Counted from the first letter of the stretch, positions 40,801 through 53,160 are shown. The stretch is 64,000 nt of DNA from Aricia agestis (GCF_905147365.1 NC_056409.1:3725001-3789000), one strand, 5' to 3'. A program made the numbers and translations. The notes: generated from the sequence alone by a model not told the origin.

Positions 40801-41530
40801 CATTATTTTTATTTATTTTATCTATTTATTTAAATCAGGCTACGTAGGCCCATACAATATATACTAACATTCATAAAAATTATATAAACTTAACAACTAC
40901 ACATTATCACGAATTAACGGCGACGTGACGCGCGCTTCATTCCAGAGTCTCCCCCGGAACCTTCGGTAAACCACATCAGTCGGCCAGAATTCCTCTGTTT
41001 CAAAGGTCGGGAGAAGATGCGTCGGTACTCTCACCACAAAGGAACTGAAGTTGACCTTGTGGCGAGACTGCAGACGCTCGACCCTCAAGTGGAGGGATGT
41101 CTTCTTACTGATGTAGTCCACGACGTCTTCGACCTCCATGGACCAGTGCAGGCGGGATATGTACAGGGGCGTCGCGGGGACCTCGCTCCACAGACGCAGC
41201 TCAGGTACATATGGCGCGGTGCCGCGATGGTTGCGGGCGGCGGGCTTCTTCTTCCTTCTCTCCACCAATATACCGTAGTCTTGCGACTCTCCGAAGTCTT
41301 ACGGCTCTCATTTTCCCCATTTTTATGCGCCCGCGGGGGAGGCGCGGGGCGACCAGCAACAGTCGCGTAGTTTTGCTGAGTCGCCTGTGGACTCGGCGTC
41401 GGCGCAACCGGGAGGGGAGCGCGGGCGGGGGCGGCAGTGGCGGCGTTCGTTGACCCGTCCGATAATCCTGACGGGCTAAACGTGATCGCTTGTGCGCCTC
41501 GGCGATGAGTGACGAATGCGGCGTCAGCTG
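40800..41530 (-). pseudogene. GC-rich retroelement ORF1-like fragment with LINE-type 3' end
   Basis: Minus strand: a Pro/Ala-rich segment (SPQATQQNYATVAGRP) then, after one frameshift near 41,275, YVPELRLWSEVPATPLYISR, SMEVEDVVDYISKKTSLHLR, NFSSFVVRVP and EEFWPTDVVYRRFRGRLW, stopping at 40897. This resembles the RRM-like domain of LINE ORF1 proteins common in insects. About 50 bases past the stop the sequence turns into GGGCCTACGTAGCCTGATTT and AAATA-type repeats, a LINE 3' tail. No EN/RT lies between, so it may be an ORF1-only derivative. An exon of a host gene is less likely. Confidence 0.5.
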
Positions 41531-41539
41531 GATTTATTA

Positions 41540-42460
41540 TTAGAGTCCATGTGTCCCCTCCTTCTACCAGCTAAACGGTTGCTTCTGGAAATGTGTAAAA
41601 ATTCACGGGAGTAGGAAATATGCTGGATTTAAAAGGAAAACTATCACGGCAAAGAAGACTTCATAAGTTTTGAGTAATAGTCGATCAACTAAGAAAAAAT
41701 GTATTTGGCGAAGTTTATAGGAACTTTTCATTCAAATTCCTTTGAACGTAACTGAGACGATGTTGTTAGTGTTGTAAAACAAGTTATAAAATATGTACAT
41801 TCATTGACCATACAAAAATTATTAAAAACTAGCGGTACTACGAAACCCTATATATTAAATTACGCGTGGCTTGGCCGCTTTTTAATTAATTCAGTTATAC
41901 TGAATTAATTAAGAATACGGTGAGTGGTGACTGGTGACACGTCTAATGAATTAACATCGATATGGAGAGCCACCTGACGCCTTGATTGTTTTTAAAATGA
42001 AGCACTTCACAACACCCACTGTTGATCGTGAATGAATAAGTAAAGCTTCGTCCATCCAATAGGCGATAATAATGTTGCTCAACGTGTTGTTCTTCATTGT
42101 TGAAAGGTAACGCAGAACTTTGTTTAGCAATGTTGTCTGCCCATTCATGACAAGTCGTGGCCTAATACTATCTAATCACCGTGACGCGCGAAATATTAAT
42201 TATTTTTTAACAAAAAATTGAACCCGACTCCCAAGGTAAAAACAGTATTCTTAAAATGATCAAAAAAGTATGAAACAATTGTTATTCTTTATTAGTGCTT
42301 TTTTCAAAATTCGACTAAACCTCAACTACTTCTGCACCTAAGTTCTATGTCAAGGATCTCAGTTCAGCACTGCGACTTTTGAAGGTTTCAAAAACTATTT
42401 TTCCCGGATATATATTAAGGGTGGTTTTTGGACGAACAGTATTAAAAACCCCTTCAAAAA
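41540..42460. other. Unassigned sequence
   Basis: Contains a 65-codon ORF on the minus strand (42148-41951, VLRYLSTMKNNTLSNIIIAY) that I cannot place. Nothing else is supported. Confidence 0.3.
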
Positions 42461-42465
42461 TTTAT

Positions 42466-42505
42466 AAATATGATCCGATATTGCTCATAATATCGGATCA
42501 TATTT
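42466..42505. repeat. Perfect 16 bp inverted repeat
   Basis: AAATATGATCCGATAT and ATATCGGATCATATTT around an 8-base loop, directly before an RTE fragment. Confidence 0.75.
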
Positions 42506-42828
42506 GCGATTTGCTGAAGTGGCAATGGGCTGGACATGTTTCTAGGTACAACGATAACAGATGGACAATAGAAACCACGAAGTGGGAGAAACCTACTGGA
42601 AAAAGAAGAGTTGGCAGGCCAAAAGGAAGATGGGCAGATGACCTAGTAAAGACAGCAGGCAAAAACTGGCTTAAGATAGCTAAAGACAGGGAGAAATGGA
42701 AAAACATGGAGGAGGTCTTCACCCGTCAAGGGACCTATACTACACAAGAAGGCTCGGCAGGGCACAGTGGAGGTTCCGGGGACATGGGTGCTGATGGCCT
42801 AGGGAGTCGGGGTGACAGTTTACCTTAA
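42505..42828 (+). pseudogene. RTE-type LINE C-terminal fragment, second copy
   Basis: DLLKWQWAGHVSRYNDNRWT, RRVGRPKGRWADDLVKTAGK and NWLKIAKDREKWKNMEEVFT form the conserved tail of RTE-type ORF2. It is 5'-truncated, open to the stop at 42826-42828, and of a different subfamily from 39741-40205. Confidence 0.7.
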
Positions 42829-43026
42829 AAATCTGCCGCTTTGCTCCCAGGGTCCGTCTGAGCTTGTGTTACCTGGAGTATCTACTGTGCCATGCAAAGC
42901 CACGTATAAAGTAAGAAACATAATATATGTAATTCTTAAACTTTAGTGTATTTTATAGGAAATAAAGGCTTTTTTTATCGGTTACTCGGCGAACGTTTGT
43001 TTCGGCTATCGCGCTTGTTCCTATAG

Positions 43027-43641
43027 CTAGAACGTGGCCAACGGGGTGAAACGCCTAAGCTCGTCGTTGACGTTCATCTCAATAAAGCCAGGAACGGAAG
43101 CATATTTCTTTTGCATGTCCAAAAAACGAATACAATAATAATTCCAATCGCTACATTTAAATCTCTGTAAATCAAAAATTCTTCTAAAATGTCCATCACT
43201 CGATTTTGGAAACAAAGGATCTTTTACGGTTGTGGACACATCAGACAAATTTAAATCTCACGCAGGTCGTTGCGCGGCGGCTGCAACTCGAGCGACGAGC
43301 ATATTGTTCGAAACACTCGCGGGACACGGACGTAAAAAAATTTACGTCCGTGTCGCGGGATTATTTGTCGAACTACCGCCCGCGACATTTATCTCCGAAT
43401 CACGCACTCGCGTGTCACTATTACTGCACAATATTAAGTTAGTCAAATAAGAAACTTGTTGCGATATTTGTTCAAATTATTCATTACTCACATGGCTGGA
43501 ACGTATACTCACGGAGCGGACGTTTCCGCATGGGTCCGAATCGAGTATCGAAGACGACGATGACGATGTTGACGAACTGTCCGTAGATTCTCTCGAACGG
43601 GAAGACGTCTTATGTGGAGCTGAATCCCTTGACTCGCTCAT
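43027..43641 (-). pseudogene. Decayed retroelement gag-like ORF
   Basis: A single frame of 205 codons starts MSESRDSAPHKTSSRSREST, runs through a Ser-rich tract and, after three in-frame stops (43479-43477 first), reaches DVSTTVKDPLFPKSSDGHFR, FDLQRFKCSDWNYYCIRFLD and KKYASVPGFIEMNVNDELRR. The spacing W..+R+...QK.Y...PGF recalls gag-like ORFs of DIRS-type elements, but I am unsure. A 13 bp inverted repeat (ACACGGACGTAAA, 43323-43354) lies inside. A cellular pseudogene is an alternative. Confidence 0.4.
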
Positions 43642-43649
43642 GCTTAAGT

Positions 43650-44550
43650 GTTACAGTGGAAGGAGGATACACTTTTACAGCGAAGTATTACAAACTCGTG
43701 TTCGGCTAAAAAAACTTTAATCGCGAAAAACTGTTAACCACACTCTTACTTATTTAACTTTACTTTCTAAACGAAATAACACAAAATTTAAGCAATCATT
43801 AGCAAAATTTACGAAACATAAATTTTTTGCCGATATTTACGACATGAAAAACGACGCCATAATAAAAAAGTCAGACCGTCTCAAATCCGCGACACTAGCG
43901 CCATCTGGTGTACGTGAAAGGAGGTAAGTAATCGACAAAAAGACGGGTGCTTCACTCAAGATGGATTCCAGATATCTAAGACGGAACAAATAATAGTTTT
44001 CTTTGTCGACGGTCAGTATAAGGTTATTAAAAATGTGATTTGAAAGAGCAACGTTTATCACCTAGATCGAGCCGGCTGACATGCTAATATCAGACTCTTT
44101 ATTCCACTGGAGATTAAGCCAGAAATGAATAATTACTAGTGGCAGGACATTTCGGTTGTCGATAAATTAAATAATGTTTACTATAAAAATCCGTAAAATC
44201 GTATGATTTGTAATAAATAATGACCTATCTAGGTCATGACTCATGTGTCAATATCATCTCCTACTTAAAACTAATAGTCGATTTATTTAAACGTTAGCTA
44301 AGTTTTGGGACTTACAACAACAACTTTGGGGTGGTACAATTTTATGTTAATTCTGATTTTATTTAGTGTCTCCCGGCTTTAATGACTTGAGTATCGTAAT
44401 ACTCGACTCAAGTCATAATATTTTGATTTTTGTAGCTATCAATGAGTTCTAAAGGATTTTTATTTTACACAAGTTTACCCGGCAAACGATGTTTTGCTAT
44501 TTTCGTTTCTTTAGTCATGAAAAATAGATGTAAGCCAATTTTGTCATCGG
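43650..44550. other. Unassigned sequence
   Basis: AT-rich, only unsupported short ORFs. No repeat boundary recognised. Confidence 0.4.
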
Positions 44551-44559
44551 CTACCGCTT

Positions 44560-44938
44560 CAGGGGATAAAAATAATATACTCAACGACACGAGAATTTTA
44601 TATAGATATACAATATCTTATAATACTTATATAAAATTATCGTATCACAATGTTAGTTACTGTACACCTCCGAAACGGCTTTACTGATTTTTAACAAAAT
44701 TTATATGCGTATTCAGTAGGTCTGAGAATCGGCTACTGGGTACTTTTCATATTGATACGTGCATTTGTTGAATAAATAATAGTAAATGATTACAACTCGA
44801 GACTGACGGCGACCATTGTTTGTGCGACGGGATAGCGATGGTCGTTTCCATGGTGCCATACTTATTTAGTCACTTCAATAAAATATTATGGGCGAAACAC
44901 TTTAAATTGCAAAAAAACGTTTGCCGGGACAGCTAGTA
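44560..44938 (+). mobile_element. Helitron-like repeat, 3' end
   Basis: Contains CTCCGAAACGGC and CATGGTGCCATACTTATTTA and finishes GCCGGGACAGCTAGT, as at 6680-6824. Left boundary not defined. Confidence 0.45.
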
Positions 44939-45506
44939 ATATATACATATAATATTAGGTAAAATAATATATTATCGACATTCAAAGTCGGTTCACCCCT
45001 AACCCACTAGTTTGATGCATATTGATGCAATACTTGGGAACTTTAATATCGTGATTAAAAAGCAAACGTGCTCTGACCATGCTAATTCTATCCGTGCCTC
45101 CATCACGTTATAAAATTAATTTGTTCAAAAGTTTCAAATTTACTTGCAAATTCGTTAAAAAATGTTACGGGATTTACAAGACTTGATGCAACAGCTTGCC
45201 AATAAGTAGCAGTCAATGTGTTAAATAAACGTAAAGTTTTTGTTATTTGTCGAGCCACTTTTCTCACGTATCATGAATTTTCATAGTCTCATCTAATATA
45301 TCGGTTTCGGTGTATCCCGGTGGGAAAATTATGGCACCCTGAAACTTGCTTCAGCTGTCAAAAGGTCCTGAGTGAAACGGAACCTTTAGAATACGATTTG
45401 ACTAAATACCCTGTATTTACTAAATATATATTTTGACTAAAATAAATATCCTGCATTTAGTCCAATCGCATTCGAAAGTTTTAATAAAAATGTATTTTAC
45501 ATTCTA

Positions 45507-45683
45507 ATTATTATAAAATATGCGTAAGTGTGTACTGTCTGTAAGTATGTCTGTAACCTCTTCACGCCCAAACAGCTAAACCGATTTTGCTGAAAATTGG
45601 TATGGAGATACTTTGAGTTCCAGGAAAATGTACGGTTCCCGCGCGATAAACGTGTTTTAGCGCAATGGAGATGCGGGCATAAT
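45507..45683 (-). repeat. Copy of the CCTATGTCC-type dispersed repeat
   Basis: Reverse copy with GATTTTGCTGAAA, GAGATACTTTGAGTTCC and CGCGCGATAAACG. Related to 11947-12343 and 55283-55484. Confidence 0.55.
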
Positions 45684-46188
45684 CTAGTAAATTGTATAAA
45701 ACATAACGCATGTCGCAAAGCAAAAGGGTTTTTAGTATTCATCTGTTGAAATCGAATGAAATTTGAGTAAGTATCCTGACTCAAAACATTGATGATAATT
45801 AATAACCAATTGACTTCAATATGTCCGTGAAGCGTAACATATTGCACAAGTTGTGGCAACTCGTGCACGACAATATTAGTGTACAGTTCCGGGAATATCG
45901 TGGAAACTGCTAATTACCTCAATAAAGTGTACTCAGTACTCACATCAATATATAGAATATTGCTTATTGTATGAGTAATGTTGTGTGTATACTGTGAGGT
46001 TGCTAACTATGTCATAATATTTCTCTAATCGTGAAAACCTGTCATTGGCTTTCTATTTCTATAATGTCGATTCTATTGTATTGTAAGTTAAAGCTGTTGG
46101 TTTTCCATAATAAATAAATATAAATAAATAAATAAATAAATAAATAAAATAAATTGCTTAATCAAACTTAGCTTAAGGGTCAGTCAAC

Positions 46189-46415
46189 CAGAGGCGGCGT
46201 AAGGCGTAGGCGATGTGGGCGACCGCCCACGGCCTCACGCCCCTTGCACCACGAGATTTTTAAGGATTTACGAGTTTTGATACTCAAATTTCATAGATAA
46301 AAAGTTTTAAACATAAAGTTTGAGTATCAAAATCTCAACAAATACTTGCGTCATCCATCAGGGGGCCTCGCAAGATATCTTGCCCACATCAAATTTGGGT
46401 CTTAGCCTGCCACTG
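46189..46415. mobile_element. hAT-type MITE with exact 8 bp target duplication
   Basis: Begins CAGAGGCGGCGTAAGG and ends TTAGCCTGCCACTG, flanked by CAGTCAAC at 46181-46188 and 46416-46423. 227 bp, no coding sequence. Confidence 0.85.
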
Positions 46416-46837
46416 CAGTCAACATTGAAACGTTGAGTGACGCGAAGCAGCATCTTTATAAGCGACACTACGCAGCAAGATGATTCCTACACAAAATGAT
46501 GATGAAATGTTTCTTCTTGCATTGTAAATAAAGTTAAGTCTTTAATCTATATCTGTTCTGTTGAACAACACCGCGTTGTATCTTGTTTCGGTGAAGAACG
46601 ATGCTTAGAGCGGAATTTATGTTATTGCTAAACATGCTAAATAGTACGCAGGTGTAGCAGACACGTACTTACGAGACATTTTCACATAAAAACATTCATT
46701 CGTCATTGTTATTTCCGCTACTAATTGTTTCGCTAGGTTGTATGCGAGGCAATTTTTATGGCAAAAAAAAAAAATATTTCTGGTGTACTATCAAAGAAAT
46801 TAAGTCATGTCTAGTTGGCGGATGTATATAAGTTAAT

Positions 46838-47128
46838 AATGATAATAATATAATAATAATATCTATGGACGCTTCACACCACGTCAGTCTGGCCCCGTGC
46901 TAAGTACCTGAAGGACTTGTGTTACAGGTACCAGACAACGGAAATATATTTAATACTTTTATACTATACACATAATTAAGATTTTTATTATATCATACAC
47001 TGTATGTATAATACACATCCAGACCCTGGAACATTGGAAACTTTTTGTTCCGTCGGCGGGATTCGAACCCGCGACCTCCGGCTTGAGCTACCAACGTGCT
47101 CACCACTGAGCCACAGAGGTCGTCAAAT
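46838..47128 (-). mobile_element. tRNA-derived SINE (GACGACCTC family)
   Basis: Full-length reverse copy with intact GGTTCGAATCC B-box (GGATTCGAACC on the plus strand) and TGGCTCAGTGGT A-box, and an ATT-repeat tail at the left end. Confidence 0.85.
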
Positions 47129-47628
47129 GTCGTTGGTCAGGTGATGTCAATTCAATGATAGCCTTGATATAACCTGATCAAATTACATAGGTACGCAATC
47201 TGCCTATAAATCTAAAAAGCTTCTAGGATATTCTTATACATAATAATAATTGAAATAAATATAATTTATACGAGCGATTAAAAACGATCCTAGCCGAGAT
47301 AAACAGTGGCTAGGATAAACCGCGTTAAGCCACCCCATAAACCCCATGGTCTCCTAGACTATGGTGTTTATACGAGGTGTTATGGCACCATTACACGCGC
47401 CAACCGCCCATCAACTTTTAAGTTATAGAAAATCCGCAATAAAACTGTTTATATGACTTTAACGCGTGTTACTTCATTTTTACTAGCTGTTTGACCGAGC
47501 TTTGCTCGGTATCCGATGTAAATGACATTTTCTAGAAATGATTCCTAGCTAGATCGATTTATCGCCCCCGAAACCTCCTATATACTAAATTTCATGAAAA
47601 TCGTTGGAGCCGATTCCGAGATTCCAAT

Positions 47629-47631
<3 letters not shown>

Positions 47632-47714
<83 letters not shown>
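47632..47714. repeat. (TA)n microsatellite
   Basis: About 80 bases of TA. A shorter TA run lies at 48198-48218. The 47715-48190 stretch between is unassigned and holds repeated GATATTGCGTCC motifs. Confidence 0.9.
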
Positions 47715-47716
<2 letters not shown>

Positions 47717-48719
47717 CCACCCCGGAGTTGATATTGCGTCCTACATGGCGGTTTTTACCGATGATATTGCGTCCGACTGACTTGTTGCATCCTGTATACG
47801 GACGCAAGATTGACCATCTCTCAAATTCAGCCAGAAGTAGTGTTAAGGTTAGTACAATGGCTGGGTGAAATATTGGCATGGACGTTATTTTGTCACCGGA
47901 GTGCTTTTCGGCGTATTTCTTAGTTCCGCTATTTGGCGCGCGAATTTTGGAGGTCGCTACTGTGCGCCGTATATCGGTGGCGTATATTCGATACTTTTTT
48001 TACGTATAACACGCCGATAATGTGGATTCCTGTATATAATAAAGTTTTTATCAATTCTAATGTGTGATTTAATTACGTCCCACAAAACGACATCGTCCCA
48101 GAGGAGACGCGGGGGTGACAGAGGCGAGGGGGCGGAGTTCGCACGCGACATGCAAGGGCATGTTTTTGTTTATATTTTTTGCCGGCCAGCGCGCCCATAT
48201 ATATATATATATATATACAAGAATTGCTCGTTTAGAGATATAAGATTAGTAAGATTAGTAAGCCTATATAAGTGTTAACAATTTTATATCGAGAAAGTGT
48301 TGTTTTAAACGAGCGATAAACAATTTTAAAGTAAGGGTCAGATACACGAAGACGCGACGTGGCTCTAAATTTTTTAGGTACAGGTTATGTAAATAAGTAA
48401 CATGAAACGAGTCGTTGGCACTCATCTCAGCTCATCGTGCAACTCGAAATTAGAACTTTTGTTTAAGAATACATTTTATCAGTATACAGTCTAATTTTGA
48501 GTCAAGATAAAACTATCCTATAAAATCCGTTGTGACTCAGTGTCAATTCATAGGCTGTATGTCTACCATGTATATCCTTAAATTTAAAAGTCTGACCATT
48601 GCGAGAATATAGGTAACTTTTGAAATTACAAAAGTATTATGAATTTATTGACGTATTTATTATTTATTTCAGGTAAATATTTACACCAAACTGTTGAATT
48701 TTTTATTGAATAATAATAA

Positions 48720-49085
48720 TATATAGATAAAGCGTGTCACAGACAAAGCAGATAATGTATATTAACATCCCGGTATGTATAAGAAAGTTGAATGAAAGAA
48801 GATGCCGAAAATAGAAGATGAAAGTGCATAGTGTGGGCATAGCTTAAGCTTGTCACACACAGAGCAGGTAATGTAAAGATGTATATTATAGCACGATACA
48901 TCTCGATACATCTCAATACATCTTTCTATAGAAATCGTCAGGAGACCACACACAGCAGCTATAATGTATATTTTTACATCTTCGTATCTTAAGATACCGA
49001 GCTATATGAAAATATATATTTACATTTTGATACATCTAAATACATCTCAATATATTTCTGTATATTACGATACATCTCTTCTCTT
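48720..49085. repeat. GATACATCTC-rich repetitive segment
   Basis: ATACATCTCGATACATCTCA and variants recur on both sides of a CACACACAGCAGCTATAATG block, and GTCACA(G/C)ACA..GCAG..AATGTA occurs three times. Looks like an internally repeated MITE. Confidence 0.45.
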
Positions 49086-49132
49086 CATAGGGTGTTCAAA
49101 AATTTCTGTGATTATATTATTATTATATACTA

Positions 49133-49330
49133 GCGACCCGCCCCGGCGCGGCGTCGCACGGGTATAAAATATATAGCCACTGAAAAAATCATTAAAATCG
49201 ATAGCATAATATGATCCTTCACGTGCTGGCGCATATTCACTGGTCGATAATCATGCATGCGGGGTGCGGGAGATCATGCCACGACCAATTATAATAGACA
49301 TGCGCATTCCAACTTAAAATATGGTGTATA
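49133..49330 (+). repeat. Dispersed repeat starting CTAGCGACCCGCCCCGGC
   Basis: Shares GCGACCCGCCCCGGC..GGGTATAAAATATATAGC with 57572-57640. It is common as a non-autonomous mobile-element end in Lepidoptera; the type is not settled from this window. Confidence 0.5.
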
Positions 49331-49859
49331 AATTCCCCCCCCCCAACCCCCTCTAAGGAGACAAAAGAGGGGGTAAGGTTTTGTATCAAACTTTTTTCTT
49401 TAATGGAGTTACTTCATGTTATTAACTGTGTTTTCCAACTTAACATCTGGTGTATATAATTCTCCCCCCCCCTCTTAGGGGATAAAAAAGGGGGTAAGAT
49501 TTTGTATTAACTGATAACGTAGAAATACTTTAAATGGCACAGAATTTCATACAAATATTTTAGAAGAAGTTTTGTGCCTCGATTCGCCCTGTAGAACACA
49601 GATAACGAAATGCCTTTGACTTTACCTGATGCCTAACTGACGCCTGCAAAAGTAATTGTTAGCTGAATGATTTAATTAAAGCTCCGTACGGCGGTGTGGT
49701 GTGTGGAGGGTGTGGTGTCGACAGAAGCACTACGAGAAGCGTGTAACACTTTGAGGTCTCCCGTCTGGGCACGTTGCTACACTGCAGCTAGTTATATAAC
49801 TCGTCTGGGATTTTCAAGCGAAGTACGAGTCAGTTGATAATAATTATTTTATTATACTA

Positions 49860-50050
49860 ATATGAAAGTGTGGGATTATATGCGTGGTGGCCTTCCGAAG
49901 ATCTTCCGACCGAGCAAGGTGTTATATGCTCGGTCAGGCCGAAGCCCACGTGATACATTTCAGCTGCCGTATTATATTATAATAATTATAATGACGCACT
50001 TAGAAATATTTGTTAATGATTATTGTGGGTACACCGCCACAATAGTAAAT
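49860..50050. repeat. Dispersed repeat with GACCGAGC hairpin
   Basis: GGCCTTCCGAAGATCTTCCG...GAGCAAGG and GCTCGGTCAGGCCGAAGCCC; inverse of 5937-6090 and partner of 53092-53160. Confidence 0.55.
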
Positions 50051-50531
50051 GTGAGAGTATGAATTTTAAACTTCTAAACTGATTTCATAATTATAAAATT
50101 TGACGTGCCTTTGAGACAATGAAAATTTTGTAGGATAATTTTCTCGTAATGTTTTTTATTATAACTTACAAGGTTTGTTTAAAGTATTAAAAAATATATA
50201 TAATTGTCCATATGTTATAAAATGTTAACTAAGTGGTTCTTCGACTCACGTGTTCAATATTGTAATATTGATAAAATACGCATATATCTCACATCTATTT
50301 AATATTTTTAAGATTAGAATTTTTTTAACATTACACTATATTATAATGAATAATAACAAAATGTCAAATTCTATATTAAATCATAAGTTTGCAGACTTTA
50401 CACTGAATAATTCACGTATCCGGTATCAATGATAAATTATCTTATTATCAAAAAATTATTACACCCTAAAATAAATATCGTAATCGTAATTAAATGTCTC
50501 TGAGTACAGCGGTAGGTGTCTAAATCTAAAC

Positions 50532-50570
50532 CATAAAGTTAAACCTAGCGGAAGGTATATTAACTTTATG
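50532..50570. mobile_element. 39 bp TIR-only hAT-like insertion
   Basis: CATAAAGTT..AACCTAGCGG joined almost directly to GGTATATTAACTTTATG. Flanks ATCTAAAC (50524-50531) and GTCTAAAC (50571-50578), 7 of 8. Smallest member of the family at 27779-28069. Confidence 0.7.
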
Positions 50571-50739
50571 GTCTAAACATACCATGCCGAAGTTACGGTT
50601 TTGACATGACTCCGCCTGCAATGTATTTTAAATTACCGATGACACACCATGCCGAAATTACGTCGCGTTATATTGTATCATGTATGCGTAGCGCATTGCT
50701 GACGTAATCATGCCAAACTTCAGCATGGTGTATTAAGAC

Positions 50740-51283
50740 CACTGACCTCTATAATACACTGACAGCTATTTATAATGCCGATTTGAAGCGCTGCGGTGAG
50801 CGTACTGTGAATTAATTTTAAACGTGGGAGAGCCATGCTTCGACACGAATGGGCCGGCTCGATCGGAGAAATACCACGTCCTCACAGAAAACCGGCGCTT
50901 GCGCTGTGTTTCGCCGAGTGAGTGAGTTTACCGGAGGCCCAATCCCCTACCCTATTCCCTTCCCTGTCCTCCCCTATTCCCTTCCCTTCCCTCCCCTATA
51001 ACCCTATTCCCTCTTAAAAGGCCGGCAACGCACTTGCAGCTCTTCTGATGCTGCGAGTGTCCATGGGCGACGGATGTTGCTTTCCATCAGGTGACCCGTT
51101 TGCTCGTTTGCCCCCTTATTTCATAAAAAAAAAATAGAAAATGACAACCTCCATTTGCAAAATAGTAGTGCCAAGTACACTCACTACTGCTTTTACATAG
51201 CGATCAGCGCCAATATGGCGACTTTCAAATAGGAACATTTTATTGATAGCGATCGCCTGTCCAGTGTATTGTAGAGGTCAGTG
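50740..51283. mobile_element. hAT-like MITE (CACTGACCTC family) carrying a SINE
   Basis: Ends CACTGACCTCTATAATACAC and GTGTATTGTAGAGGTCAGTG, flanks ATTAAGAC at 50732-50739 and 51284-51291 (8 of 8). A CCCTA-family SINE at 50822-51134 sits inside, so the SINE came later. Confidence 0.85.
50822..51134 (+). mobile_element. SINE, CCCTA-array family
   Basis: Full head, array, body and A tail, with a short deletion between the head and the array. Nested in the MITE at 50740-51283. Confidence 0.8.
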
Positions 51284-51353
51284 ATTAAGACACTAAAGTT
51301 TAATATACAACAATTATTATACTTGACTAAACAACGCTACGCCACGCTACGAG

Positions 51354-51415
51354 CTACGGCGTAGACACCGCTACGGCGTAGACACCGCTACGGCGTAGAC
51401 ACTGCTACGGCGTAG
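51354..51415. repeat. 17 bp minisatellite, about 3.6 units
   Basis: Unit CTACGGCGTAGACACCG, itself partly palindromic (CTACGGCGTAG), preceded by degenerate CTACGCCACGCTACGAG copies. Confidence 0.8.
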
Positions 51416-51724
51416 CTTGTTCCGCTTGATTGTATTTATTCAACAAATAAAAAATAACGTTTATTAATAATTAATGTTGAAATATTTTTATATTTCATTC
51501 AAATATAATGTTTGACCTGAACGATATATGCCGGATCGACAGTACATTTTCTTTTGCGACAGATCAAAACTTTTTTTTATTATTTTTTTAGTTTGCTTTT
51601 TGTACTTTTAACGTAATCTAATAAATATGATAAAATTACAAGTATACCTGAAAGTATGACAAATCACTCCGTATAGGTATACCAGGAAGTATTTCTAGGT
51701 ATACCAGGAAGTACTTCGTATAGT

Positions 51725-51928
51725 TTTACCGGAGGCCCAATCCCCTACCCTATACCCTTCCCTACCTCCCCTACTCCCTTCCCTACCTTCCCCTTTTACT
51801 TGATTCCTATTAAAAGGCCGGCAACGCACTTGTAGCTCTTCTGGTGCTGCGAGTGTCCATGGGCGACGGAAGTTGCTTTCCATCAGGTGACCCGTTTGCT
51901 CGTTTGCCCCCTTATTTCATAAAAAAAA
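51725..51928 (+). mobile_element. SINE, CCCTA-array family, 5'-truncated
   Basis: Starts within the GTTTTACCGGAGGCCCAATC block just before the array and keeps the body and A tail. Confidence 0.8.
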
Positions 51929-52472
51929 GGAAAAACTCGGCGCGGTTTCATTACAAGCTAGTTTGCGTTGCGGCATCGACAGATGCTAATGATTCATTGT
52001 GTTAACCGCACACACACACACACTCATATGTCACAACCACATACACACAAGTGAAAAAGCTTACAAAGGCCTTTACATGCTGAGACCAGTGTTAATAAAC
52101 CGCTCTTACCGCTGAGATAATGCTTAAGATCGTTATTGGGATGCTGTTTTAATTATTATTACGTACTTTATTACTAGAGACTTTTGTGTACCTAGTGCAG
52201 GGCTGGGGAAACTTTTTCCTTCGCGTGCCAATATAATCCTAGCAAAATATATGGCGGGCCAATTTGTTCCATTTTTGACTATGTTAATTACTGAAATAAA
52301 AATATTGATATGTATTTTCTGAAACACTAATTTATTGTACAAATATTACAACAACGCTATCCAGTATAATTTTGGTAACTGAGACATATCCCCAACCCGG
52401 GGCACCCATGATGGGTTTCCCCTGCGCAAAAAAAAAAAAAGTATAATTTTGGTGGAACGGGATGCTCCCGGC

Positions 52473-52802
52473 ATTTTTTTATGAAATAAGGGGGCAAACG
52501 AGCAAACATGTCACCTGATGGAAAGCAACTTCCGTCACCCATGGACACTCGCAGTATCAGATGAGCTACAGGTGCGTTACCGGCCTTTTAAGAGGGAATA
52601 GGGTAACAGGGGAGGGTAGGGATGAGAAGGTAAGGGAATAGGGGAGGGTAGGGAAGGGAATAGGGTAGAGGATTGGGCCTCCGGTAAACTCACTCACTCG
52701 GCGAAACACAGCGCAAGCGCTGTTTCACGCCGGTTTTCTGTGAGAACGTGGTATTTCTCCGGTCGAGCCGGCCCATTCGTGCCGAATCATGGCGCTCCCA
52801 CG
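52473..52802 (-). mobile_element. SINE, CCCTA-array family, full length
   Basis: Reverse-oriented complete copy from poly(T) to the head end GGGAGCGCCATGATTCGGCAC (plus-strand complement). Confidence 0.8.
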
Positions 52803-53091
52803 TCTACATGCGACTAATTATTTAGCACCATACAAATCCAACAGAGGCTGTCAAGTTTGATTGTCATTTGATCGAGTTTAAACTTGCGACCGGTGAAACT
52901 TTTACAGCCGTTCCCAATATTTTCTCTGGTTTTGCCCTAATAGGAATAGCTCACAAGTCACATTAGACATTATATTTTATCTCAATTTAATGTTAGCTGC
53001 GATCGCTTGCACGGTAGCTTGCGACCGGTGAAACTTTAAATTGTGTGTGATTTTATTTCGATAGTTGTAGAGCCACTACAGTATCAAATTT

Positions 53092-53160
53092 TTCGGCCTG
53101 ACCGAGCATAACACCTCGCTCGGTCGGAAGATCTTCCTTTGGCCACCACACGCATATCCC
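53092..53160. repeat. Dispersed repeat with GACCGAGC hairpin, third copy
   Basis: CGGCCTGACCGAGCATAACA and CTCGCTCGGTCGGAAGATCT, matching 5937-6090 and inverse to 49860-50050. Confidence 0.5.
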
